Source: Clostridiales bacterium
GTDB taxonomy: Bacteria; Bacillota; Clostridia; Oscillospirales; Butyricicoccaceae
Direction: 5' to 3'
Length of the DNA stretch: 8,716 nucleotides
Assembly: GCA_019420045.1 (NCBI GenBank)
Contig: JAHZHY010000310.1
Location: 1 to 8,716 of the forward strand
Below the pieces are notes generated by a model that ran no database searches, was not told the origin of the DNA, and saw only the letters and a program-made list of their open reading frames with translations. Positions within the stretch are counted from its first letter, which is position 1. Each line of letters starts with the position of its first letter. The translations under genes and the position numbers were made by a program. Positions 1 through 6,109 of this stretch are shown here, one piece after another.

Positions 1-141
1 TGGTCCATCGCCTGTGCCGTGCCTTTGCAAATGTTGGGCGTGGGTTCCGGCGCCGTTCCCTATTGTTTGCTTTTGTGGCTGACGCCCTTGTGTTATGGCT
101 TTGTCACAAGGCACCTGTGTTTTGAACGAAAAAAGAACTGA
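1..141 (+). CDS. C-terminal end of an unidentified integral membrane protein (5' truncated)
   Basis: Reading frame 1 is open from the window edge to a TGA at 139-141 and gives 46 residues. Residues 1-35 are strongly hydrophobic and read as one or two membrane segments, with a Gly/Ala/Val stretch, a PY, and a W-L-T-P-L-x-Y-G motif. The end is short and basic (ERKKN), which suits a cytoplasmic C-terminus of a transporter. The pattern LGV-x5-PY-x4-W-L-T-P-L-x-YG faintly resembles the C-terminal end of NhaC-type Na+/H+ antiporters. That is a memory-based resemblance on a very short stretch and should not be used as a name. The stop lies 3 bases before the left arm of the hairpin at 145-192, which fits a real gene end served by that terminator. 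Confidence 0.6.
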   Translation, partial: WSIACAVPLQMLGVGSGAVPYCLLLWLTPLCYGFVTRHLCFERKKN

Positions 142-144
142 ATT

Positions 145-192
145 ACATAGCACAAAGGCCCTGGCAAAATTGCCAGGGCCTTTGTGCTATGT
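145..192. terminator. Bidirectional intrinsic terminator shared by convergent genes
   Basis: Bases 145-166 and 171-192 are perfect reverse complements, giving a 22-bp stem with a GC-rich centre and a 4-base loop (AAAT). On the + strand it is followed by ATTTTTTCTTTTC, a classic U-tract. On the - strand the stem is followed by AATTCAGTTCTTTTTTCG, a more distant T-run. It therefore suits both the + strand membrane protein ending at 141 and the - strand iron operon. The stop codon of the last feo gene (187-189) lies inside the right arm of the stem. Confidence 0.92.
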
Positions 193-339
193 ATTTTTTC
201 TTTTCTTGTGGCATTTTCCGGCCATGGGACAAGCAGAACAGCCGGAAGAGCAGGAAGTGCTGCCCTGGCGGATGGCCCGGAAGGCCAGAACCGCACAGAA
301 TACCAAAAGAAGCAGGAGAAGAATATCGCCGAATCCCAT
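187..339 (-). CDS. FeoB-associated Cys-rich membrane protein (50 aa)
   Basis: This is a complete short gene: ATG at 339, TAG at 187-189, 50 residues. It starts with MGFGDI and a single hydrophobic helix (about residues 5-20, six consecutive Leu), then a short basic stretch (RAIRQG). A Cys cluster follows at C30, C34, C37 and C43 (C-x3-C-x2-C-x5-C), and the end is basic (HKKRKNT). Size, one N-terminal helix and a Cys-rich tail match the FeoB-associated Cys-rich membrane protein family (Pfam FeoB_associated, PF12669), which lies directly after feoB in many Firmicutes. The start is 4 bases after the feoB TGA, so translation is probably coupled. The likely role is an FeoC-like accessory that binds iron or an Fe-S cluster next to the FeoB pore; function is inferred from position and Cys content. 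The last sense codon and stop form the first bases of the terminator stem. Confidence 0.9.
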   Translation of the reverse strand: MGFGDILLLLLLVFCAVLAFRAIRQGSTSCSSGCSACPMAGKCHKKRKNT

Positions 340-343
340 AGGC

Positions 344-2347
344 TCACCAGATCAACAGAGCCAGCCGGTAGACAAGGAAGGCGGCAACCCAAGCCACAGC
401 GGTTTGGTAAAACACCACGAACAAGGCACTTTTAGCGCCGCCCATTTCCCGCTTGACAGCGGCGATGGCCGCCACGCAAGGAGTATAGAGCAGGGTGAAC
501 ACCAGGAAGGCCAGAGCAGCAGGGAGGGGCAGTGCACCGGAAAGGGTCTGGGGCAGAGTGGCCATGGAAGAGCCGGTGAGCACGGCCAGAGTGCTGACCA
601 CCGCTTCCTTTGCGGTGAAGCCGGTGAGAAGGGCGGTGGACATCTGCCAGCTGCCAAAGCCCAGAGGAGCAAAGAGCGGAGCGATGAGCCGGCCGATCTG
701 GGCCAGAAGGCTCTGGCTGCTGTCGGACACCACATTGACCCGGCTGTCGAAGGTCTGAAGCACCCAAATGATGATGGTGGCCAGGAAGATCACTGTAAAG
801 GCCCGGGTGATAAAGTCCTTGGCCTTATCCCACACCAACCGCACCACGCTTTTGGGGGCCGGGAGACGGTAGGCGGGCAGTTCCATCACAAAAGGCACCG
901 GATTGCCTTTGAAGGCGGTACGGCCCAGGATCAGACCGGAGAGGATGCCCAGCAGAATGCCCAGCACATACAGGCCAATCATCACCAGTGCTCCATATTC
1001 CGGGAAAAAGGCGGCGGTGAATACGCCGTAAATGGGCAATTTGGCGCTGCAGGAAATGAAGGGGGTGAGCAGAATGGTCATTTTCCGGTCCCGGTCGCTA
1101 CTCAGAGTGCGGGTGGCCATGACGGCGGGCACCGTACAGCCGAAACCGATGAGCATGGGCACGAAGGAGCGGCCGGACAGGCCGATCTTCCGCAGCAGTT
1201 TATCCATCACAAATGCTACACGGGCCATATAACCGCTGTCTTCCAACAGAGAGAGGAAGAAAAACAGGGTGACGATGATGGGCAAAAAGGACAGTACGCT
1301 GCCAATACCTGCAAACACGCCGTCGATGATGAGGGAGTGGACCACCGGATTGATGCCGTAAGCGGTGAGCCCTCGGTCGGCCAGGTCTGTGACCCAGTCA
1401 ATGCCCAGGGACAGAAGATCGCTGAGGAAGGAGCCCACCAGGCCGAAGGTCAGCCAGAAAATCAGCAGCATGATCCCCAGGAAAATGGGGATGGCCAGGA
1501 ACTTATGGGTGAGAAAACGGTCGATGCGCACCGAGCGCTGGTGTTCTTTGGATTCATGGGGCCGCACCACTGTACCGGCGCACAGCTCATCCAGGAAGGT
1601 GTAGCGCATATCGGCCAAAGCGGCGTTGCGGTCCATGCCGCATTCCTCTTCCATTTCTTCCACCGAGTGCTGGATCAGCTCCCGCTCGTTGGGGGAGAGG
1701 GACAGCTGGGCCATCATGGGTTCGTCGCCTTCCAGCAGTTTGGTGGCGGCGAAGCGGGAGGGCACACCGATGGCGGCGGCATGGTCCTCGATCATGTGGC
1801 TCACCGAGTGGATGGCCCGGTGCACAGCGCCCTGGCAGAAGTCCAGCCGTTTGGGTTTCTGCCGCTGCTGGGCGGTGCGCAGAACCACATCGATCAGCTC
1901 GCTGACGCCTTCATTTTTGCTGGCGGTGATGGGCACCACCGGAATCCCCAGTTCCTGGGACAATTTGGACACATTCACCGAGCCGCCGTTTTGCCGCACT
2001 TCGTCCATCATGTTCAGAGCCAGCACCATGGGGATGCCCAATTCCATCAGCTGCATGGTGAGATACAGGTTGCGTTCGATGTTGGTGGCGTCCACAATGT
2101 TGATGATGCCGTCCGGCTTCTCTTTCAGCAGATAATCCCGGGTGACGATTTCTTCGGCAGTATAGGGGGAAAGGGAGTAGATGCCCGGCAGATCCACCAC
2201 CGTCACATCTTCATGGCCGCGGATGATGCCGTCTTTCCGGTCCACCGTCACGCCGGGAAAGTTGCCCACATGCTGATTGCTGCCGGTGAGCTGGTTGAAA
2301 AGGGTGGTTTTGCCGCAGTTTTGATTGCCGGCCAATGCCAGTTTCAT
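344..2347 (-). CDS. feoB: Ferrous iron transport protein B (FeoB), GTP-dependent Fe2+ channel
   Basis: FeoB is the inner-membrane Fe2+ importer, with an N-terminal GTPase that gates a membrane domain. The 667-residue product shows the full G-domain: G1 GNQNCGKT (7-14), G2 Thr in GVTVD (about 34), G3 DLPG (52-55), G4 NMMD (112-115) and G5 TASKNEG (141-147). A helical GDI-like segment (about 165-255) follows, then a polytopic domain from about 284 to the end. The two Gate regions carry the conserved Cys motifs GFGCTVPA (C404), ISCSAKLP (C433) and YTPC (C624), and the second gate has GFTAKEAVVSTL. Gln replaces the usual Pro in the G1 loop, a variant I recall as common in clostridial FeoB. Length is at the short end because there is no C-terminal extension as in the enterobacterial protein. 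The ATG overlaps the feoA stop as ATGA (2344-2347), so synthesis is coupled to FeoA. All key motifs are intact. Confidence 0.98.
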   Translation of the reverse strand: MKLALAGNQNCGKTTLFNQLTGSNQHVGNFPGVTVDRKDGIIRGHEDVTVVDLPGIYSLSPYTAEEIVTRDYLLKEKPDGIINIVDATNIERNLYLTMQLMELGIPMVLALNMMDEVRQNGGSVNVSKLSQELGIPVVPITASKNEGVSELIDVVLRTAQQRQKPKRLDFCQGAVHRAIHSVSHMIEDHAAAIGVPSRFAATKLLEGDEPMMAQLSLSPNERELIQHSVEEMEEECGMDRNAALADMRYTFLDELCAGTVVRPHESKEHQRSVRIDRFLTHKFLAIPIFLGIMLLIFWLTFGLVGSFLSDLLSLGIDWVTDLADRGLTAYGINPVVHSLIIDGVFAGIGSVLSFLPIIVTLFFFLSLLEDSGYMARVAFVMDKLLRKIGLSGRSFVPMLIGFGCTVPAVMATRTLSSDRDRKMTILLTPFISCSAKLPIYGVFTAAFFPEYGALVMIGLYVLGILLGILSGLILGRTAFKGNPVPFVMELPAYRLPAPKSVVRLVWDKAKDFITRAFTVIFLATIIIWVLQTFDSRVNVVSDSSQSLLAQIGRLIAPLFAPLGFGSWQMSTALLTGFTAKEAVVSTLAVLTGSSMATLPQTLSGALPLPAALAFLVFTLLYTPCVAAIAAVKREMGGAKSALFVVFYQTAVAWVAAFLVYRLALLIW

Positions 2348-2712
2348 ACCGATGTTTCCTCCTTTGCCGCCGGATTTTCACTGTGGTGTCCGTGGTGGCC
2401 ATGGTGCCGCGAGGGGGTGAAGGAGGGCACCGAGTCGCATTTTTCACGGCGGGAACAGCTGTCACAGCCTTTTTCCCTGAATTGCTGGGGCAGGGGACAA
2501 ACGGTAATGGTGCGGGCATCATCCAAACGGATGGTCAGCTCGTAACTGCGGACATGAAGCTCGATGGGATCTCCCATCGGGGCGGTTTTGCGGATAGAGA
2601 CTAAAGTTTTGGGCGTCAGGCCCATGTCCAGCAGCCGGCGGCGCAGAGCTCCTTCGCCACCCACGAAAGTGATGGCGGCGGTATCGCCGATGGGCAGTTG
2701 ATCCAATGTCAT
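2344..2712 (-). CDS. feoA: FeoA-type ferrous iron transport protein with Cys/His-rich C-terminal tail
   Basis: FeoA is a small cytosolic SH3-like protein that partners FeoB. Residues 1-75 form the FeoA core: the start MTLDQLPIGDTAAI, the hallmark G-x-G-A-L-R-R-R-L-L-D-M-G-L (about 19-32), and the later β-strands VSIRKTAPMGDPIELHV and YELTIRLDDARTITV. Typical FeoA proteins end at about 75-85 residues. This one runs to 122 with a polar tail holding C72, C83, C86, C92 and a His run (H103, H104, H106, H107, H109, H110). The tail looks like a metal-binding appendage; its function is unknown. The ATG at 2712 follows AGAGGGGG at a good Shine-Dalgarno distance. It is the first gene of the operon and its stop overlaps the feoB start by 4 bases. 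A promoter and possible metal-responsive operator lie just upstream. Confidence 0.95.
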   Translation of the reverse strand: MTLDQLPIGDTAAITFVGGEGALRRRLLDMGLTPKTLVSIRKTAPMGDPIELHVRSYELTIRLDDARTITVCPLPQQFREKGCDSCSRREKCDSVPSFTPSRHHGHHGHHSENPAAKEETSV

Positions 2713-2768
2713 GAAGATTCCCCCTCTTTTCGGTAAAAATCAAATGGGAAAACACAGATTCCCATGGA

Positions 2769-2784
2769 GTTAGCCTATGTAAAC
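2769..2784 (-). promoter_or_regulatory. Candidate DtxR/IdeR-like metal-responsive operator
   Basis: The - strand reads GTTTACATAGGCTAAC immediately after the -10 hexamer. Its ends form an interrupted dyad (GTT...AAC; 10 of 16 positions self-complementary). The 9-mer TAGGCTAAC equals the centre and right half of the DtxR/IdeR consensus TTAGGTTAGGCTAACCTAA. It covers the expected start site, where a repressor would block initiation. Iron repression of feo by DtxR- or Fur-family proteins is well established in general. The assignment of this site is inference from one partial match. Confidence 0.4.
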
Positions 2785-2813
2785 ATTCTAATGGCTGTGC
2801 CCATTTCCGTCAA
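2785..2813 (-). promoter_or_regulatory. Sigma-A-type promoter of the feo operon
   Basis: Read on the - strand, TTGACG (2813-2808) and TAGAAT (2790-2785) are separated by exactly 17 bases. Each hexamer differs from the consensus by one base. Initiation would fall near 2778, giving a leader of about 65 bases before the feoA ATG. No other promoter-like pair of this quality is present between the SLH gene terminator and feoA. Confidence 0.72.
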
Positions 2814-2874
2814 GCGGAATATCGCACAATCCCCTGGAGAAAAGGGGGAGGGAAACCGATATAGTACACAGAAA

Positions 2875-2907
2875 ATCCCCCTGGCGGATGGGTTCCGCCA
2901 GGGGGAT
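2875..2907 (-). terminator. Intrinsic terminator of the SLH-domain gene
   Basis: Arms 2875-2888 and 2894-2907 are perfect 14-bp complements with a 5-base loop. Read on the - strand the hairpin ends in GGGGGATTTTCTG, giving a short T-tract. It begins 16 bases after the stop of the SLH gene (2924-2926). It separates that gene from the feo promoter, so feoAB is not expected to rely on read-through. Confidence 0.85.
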
Positions 2908-2923
2908 AAAAGGGGTGGATCGC

Positions 2924-5905
2924 TTAGTAAAGTTTAAAGAGCAGGGAAGCAAATTCCGCCCGGGTGATGGAATTGAGGGGCTTGAGAGAGTTTGTGCCGC
3001 CATAGCCCTGGACGATGCCCAGGGAGGAGAGGATCTTCACATGGTCCGAAGCCCAGGCGGGAATGTCTCCGGCATCGTCAAAATTCACATTGGAATAGGC
3101 ATAGCCGCGCTCCAGGGTGCGGCCCAGAAGGGTCATCACCTGGGCCCGGCTCACCGGGGTGGAGGGCAGGAACACAGAGTTGCCTTTGCCGTCGGTGCTG
3201 CCGATCATGATCCCCTGGGCATAGAGGGCCTTCACATGGGGCAGCGCCCAATCGGAGATCTGGGAGGCGTCGGTATAGGGCAGTTTTACATCGGCGTAGT
3301 CATCGGTGTCGATGCCCAGGTACCGGGAGAGCAAAGTGGCCGCCATTTCGTTTGTGGTGTTGTTTTGAGGCATAAACTGGCTGTCGGTGGAGAAGATGCC
3401 TTGGACCCGAAGGAATTCGGCATAATCCTGGGCCCAGTGCCCGTTCATATCCTTATAGGGAGTGGTGCCGCCGGAAGTGCCCAGGGTCATGCTTTTGCGG
3501 GCGATGTTGCCAAAGGAATCGGTGGCTTCCAATGTCAGACGGTGCAGGCCGCCGGTGTTTTCCGGCAAAGTAGCAGAGAGAGCACCGGTCTGGCTGTTGT
3601 AAGTGAAATTGCAGCTTTTTCCGTCATAGGTCAGGGCGATGTTGCCAGAGGAAATGGCAAAGCCGGTGGCGTCCTTGACGGTGGCGGAGAAGGCTTGCGA
3701 GGTGATGCTGTCCGGCATGGTGATTTCCGGCGGGGTTACATCAGGCTGAGCGGCGGCATAATGCACCACCAGCTGGTCGATGTAGATATTGCCCGACTGA
3801 CCGGGGGATACCGATGTGCTGAAGCCCTTGACGGCGGTGGCACCGGAGGGGACTTCCACTGTGACCAGAGTGCAGTCTTCACCGGCATAGAAGGCCCGCT
3901 GCACCGTGGAGCCGCTGCTGGTGAGGAAATTGATATACATGGATTTGCCCGGCGATGCTTTGGCGCAGAAGGTGAGGCTCTTGGCGCCGGAAAGCTTGAC
4001 AGAAGAAGCCGCGGTAAAGACAGCGGCATGGGCCTTGTCCATGGAAGAGGCGCCTTTATAGGTCATGTACAGAGCGCCGCTGCCATAGCGCACCTGATCC
4101 AAAGAATGGGTCACCTGGGCTCTGGCCGAGATGTCCTGGGTATCTGCTGTGGCGTAATAGGTCACATCGTCTTCGTAGTCTTCCAGAATGGAGGGCATTT
4201 TGCCCACTTTCACTGGGATAGACATGGAGAAGCCATTGTGGGAGATGACGATATTTCCGGAAGCGCCGGTTGTTTTGGAAGCGGTGAATACGCCGTCCTG
4301 GGTGATGGTACCAGCGTTGCCCGTCACCTGCCAGGTGAACAGGTTGTCCTGTTCATAAAGAATACGGGACTGAGCATAGGCATCGATGTCCAGATCGATG
4401 GATTCTCCCATATCCATGGACAGGGAGGTGACGGTAGTGCCGCTTTTGTTCTTTACCACCACCCGGTCGGGCTGCTGGTAAACCGTGATGGAAGCCGGCA
4501 TGGAAGTGGCAGTTTCATGATCCAGGGAGATCAGGTATTCTCCCGCCTGCTGAGGCGCGGTGAATACATTACCTTCCAGGGCCTGCTCTGTGGGAGAGGT
4601 CACCCGGAAGCCGGAATAATAGGAGGACACAGGATAATAATGCTGGTCAAAGGTGTTGGCTCCCAGGGAGACCTGAGCGCCGGAGAGAGTGGCCACACTG
4701 TGAGGATAGATGAAAGCGCCGGTTTCTTCTCCTGTGGGAGTGGCGGTATTGACAAAGAGGAGATAGTTGGCGCATTTGCGCAGAGAGCCGTCCGAGGGGC
4801 TGTTGACTACTTCGGTTTCCTTGGAGCCGGGCTGGCGCACTACCTCAGCAGAGGAACCGCCGCCGTCCAGATTGACCACATTGGTGCAGCCTTTGTTCAC
4901 CAGAAGCTGAGCGGCGTTTTTCACGCTCATGCCCTGGCTGATCTCCTGGCGGCCGTCCACCACCAGTGCCACGGCGCTGCCATCCGGGCGAACGCCCAGA
5001 AGGGTGCGGGGGTCGCTGGAAGAGGAGAGCCCTGACTGCATTACGCCATTTTTGACCGCCATATCTCCGGCGCCGCAGGCATAGACGACATCGGCGAAGT
5101 CTTCATTGTATACATTGGCTTTGAAAGTGACGGTTTCTCCCACCTGAAGGGAGGAGATGGTGTAGCCCCGGTTGTTATAGGCGTTGCTGGCGGTGAGAAT
5201 GTATTCGTTTTCACCGATAGGAGTGGAACCGGACACATCCCGGTTGACGGCGGTGACCACAAACTGTTTCTCCTGACCGATTTTCAAGGGTTCGTTGTTT
5301 ACCGGGGTCAGCACCACATTGACACCGGTGCCGGAGGAGCGGGTCTGAGAGGAAAAATCGCTGTTGAGCAGGTAGATCCCCGCATCAGAGCGCTGCTTGT
5401 TTAAAGCGTACACCGGATAATCGCCGGTGATAGAGGAATAAAGGCTCATGGCCATTTGGGGAGCGCCTACGATCATGCGTCCGTCGGATTTGACACCCAC
5501 GGCATTCCACATGCCGTCGGAGCTGACCAGACGGCCGTTGTTGACCACAAGTCCAGAGGGAAGGCCGGTGGACAGAACGAAAAAGTCCGCATTGGCTGCG
5601 CCATAGACACTTTGCCCCTGGTTTTCTACATAATCCACGATCTCCTCAATGGAGGATTTGCCATAGAGCTTGCTGCCGTAGGCCACAATGGGGAACACAT
5701 CGCTGCCGGGGGTGTATTCCAGGCGGAAGGACTGCTGGCGCAGGCTTCCGTTTTGCGAAGAGGCTACGGTATAACGCAGGCCATTGGCAATGTCGTAGGA
5801 ATCGGAATAAGACAAGGTTTCTGCTCGGGCTGGCAGTGGCAGAAAGGCCGCTGACAGGGCCAGAGCGCAAAAAGAGGCGACGATTCGCCGGGTAATGGAT
5901 TTCAT
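2924..5905 (-). CDS. Secreted SLH-domain protein with phosphodiester glycosidase (NAGPA) domain
   Basis: This is a 993-residue exported protein. The ATG at 5905 is preferred over the in-frame ATG at 5923 because AAAGGAGATCAC sits directly before it and the product then starts with a clean signal peptide: MKSITRR, a hydrophobic core, and cleavage after ARA (about residue 28). Residues about 65-385 form a phosphodiester glycosidase/NAGPA domain (PF09992 family), with NADFF (105-109), a PSGL motif near 116-119, LVVDGRQ (about 314-320) and NLDGGGSS (345-352). An Ig-like module follows (about 475-570), then a β-sandwich region resembling a carbohydrate-binding domain (about 575-715, ending IYIDQLVVHY), then a second Ig-like module (about 725-810). 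Three SLH repeats (about 816-993) would anchor the protein to secondary wall polymer. The family hydrolyses GlcNAc-phosphodiester or related glycosidic links; the substrate here is unknown, and wall polymer or exopolysaccharide is an inference. It is monocistronic. The TRAE motif is intact only in SLH3; SLH2 has SRAQ and SLH1 TNEM. Confidence 0.93.
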   Translation of the reverse strand: MKSITRRIVASFCALALSAAFLPLPARAETLSYSDSYDIANGLRYTVASSQNGSLRQQSFRLEYTPGSDVFPIVAYGSKLYGKSSIEEIVDYVENQGQSVYGAANADFFVLSTGLPSGLVVNNGRLVSSDGMWNAVGVKSDGRMIVGAPQMAMSLYSSITGDYPVYALNKQRSDAGIYLLNSDFSSQTRSSGTGVNVVLTPVNNEPLKIGQEKQFVVTAVNRDVSGSTPIGENEYILTASNAYNNRGYTISSLQVGETVTFKANVYNEDFADVVYACGAGDMAVKNGVMQSGLSSSSDPRTLLGVRPDGSAVALVVDGRQEISQGMSVKNAAQLLVNKGCTNVVNLDGGGSSAEVVRQPGSKETEVVNSPSDGSLRKCANYLLFVNTATPTGEETGAFIYPHSVATLSGAQVSLGANTFDQHYYPVSSYYSGFRVTSPTEQALEGNVFTAPQQAGEYLISLDHETATSMPASITVYQQPDRVVVKNKSGTTVTSLSMDMGESIDLDIDAYAQSRILYEQDNLFTWQVTGNAGTITQDGVFTASKTTGASGNIVISHNGFSMSIPVKVGKMPSILEDYEDDVTYYATADTQDISARAQVTHSLDQVRYGSGALYMTYKGASSMDKAHAAVFTAASSVKLSGAKSLTFCAKASPGKSMYINFLTSSGSTVQRAFYAGEDCTLVTVEVPSGATAVKGFSTSVSPGQSGNIYIDQLVVHYAAAQPDVTPPEITMPDSITSQAFSATVKDATGFAISSGNIALTYDGKSCNFTYNSQTGALSATLPENTGGLHRLTLEATDSFGNIARKSMTLGTSGGTTPYKDMNGHWAQDYAEFLRVQGIFSTDSQFMPQNNTTNEMAATLLSRYLGIDTDDYADVKLPYTDASQISDWALPHVKALYAQGIMIGSTDGKGNSVFLPSTPVSRAQVMTLLGRTLERGYAYSNVNFDDAGDIPAWASDHVKILSSLGIVQGYGGTNSLKPLNSITRAEFASLLFKLY

Positions 5906-5949
5906 GTGATCTCCTTTCGTCATAAGGGTTGCTGGGACAGTCTGATACC

Positions 5950-5958
5950 ATCATACCA
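5950..5958 (-). promoter_or_regulatory. Extended -10 promoter element of the SLH-domain gene
   Basis: On the - strand TGGTATGAT (5958-5950) matches an extended -10 box (TGn plus TATGAT), about 40 bases upstream of the ATG at 5905. The -35 region 16-18 bases further up is T-rich with no good consensus, as extended -10 promoters often allow. A direct repeat ACCATCA (+ strand 5947-5953 and 5963-5969, 16 bases apart) brackets the box and could be a regulator site. Confidence 0.45.
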
Positions 5959-6020
5959 TAAAACCATCAAAATAAAAGAGGATATCCTGCACAAATCAGG
6001 GGAAGAAAAGCCGCCTTGCC

Positions 6021-6048
6021 TTGCATTCCCGGGAAGATATGGTATGAT
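6021..6048 (+). promoter_or_regulatory. Promoter of the PTS IIC-like gene
   Basis: TTGCAT (6021-6026) and TATGAT (6043-6048) are spaced by 16 bases. The -10 is extended (TGGTATGAT, 6040-6048) and followed by an A-rich start region. Initiation near 6055 gives a purine-rich leader of about 55 bases before the ATG at 6110. The extended -10 is identical to the one for the divergent SLH gene. Confidence 0.6.
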
Positions 6049-6109
6049 AAAAAGGCTTATTCCAATAGGGGAATTGAGCGAGAAGAAAAGAAAAAAGAAA
6101 GGCGGCAGC

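Noticed and set aside
1..141. Naming the truncated gene as an NhaC-type antiporter
   Set aside because: Only 46 residues are visible and the similarity is a loose pattern; a membrane protein call is all the sequence supports.
95..2545. An 816-codon open frame on the + strand opposite feoA, feoB and the small feo gene
   Set aside because: It lies antisense to genes with intact family motifs, its translation is low-complexity (rich in His, Gln, Gly) with no recognisable domain, and it has no ribosome site. Codon bias of the true genes explains the absence of stops.
2713..2778. Riboswitch in the feoA leader
   Set aside because: The leader is only about 65 bases, without a stable hairpin pair or a terminator/anti-terminator arrangement.
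2829..2847. A small hairpin (CCCCT...AGGGG) between the SLH terminator and the feo promoter
   Set aside because: The stem is only 5 bp with no T-tract on either strand and no RNA-gene or riboswitch features around it; it is compatible with chance.
2888..5035. A 715-codon open frame on the + strand opposite the SLH-domain gene
   Set aside because: It is an antisense shadow: its start lies in the terminator of the real gene, and the translation is Gly/His-rich with no domain, while the opposite strand encodes a signal peptide, NAGPA and SLH motifs.
5906..5923. The upstream ATG (5923) as start of the SLH-domain protein
   Set aside because: The Shine-Dalgarno AAAGGAG lies between the two ATGs and serves the one at 5905. 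Starting there also gives a normal signal peptide N-terminus.
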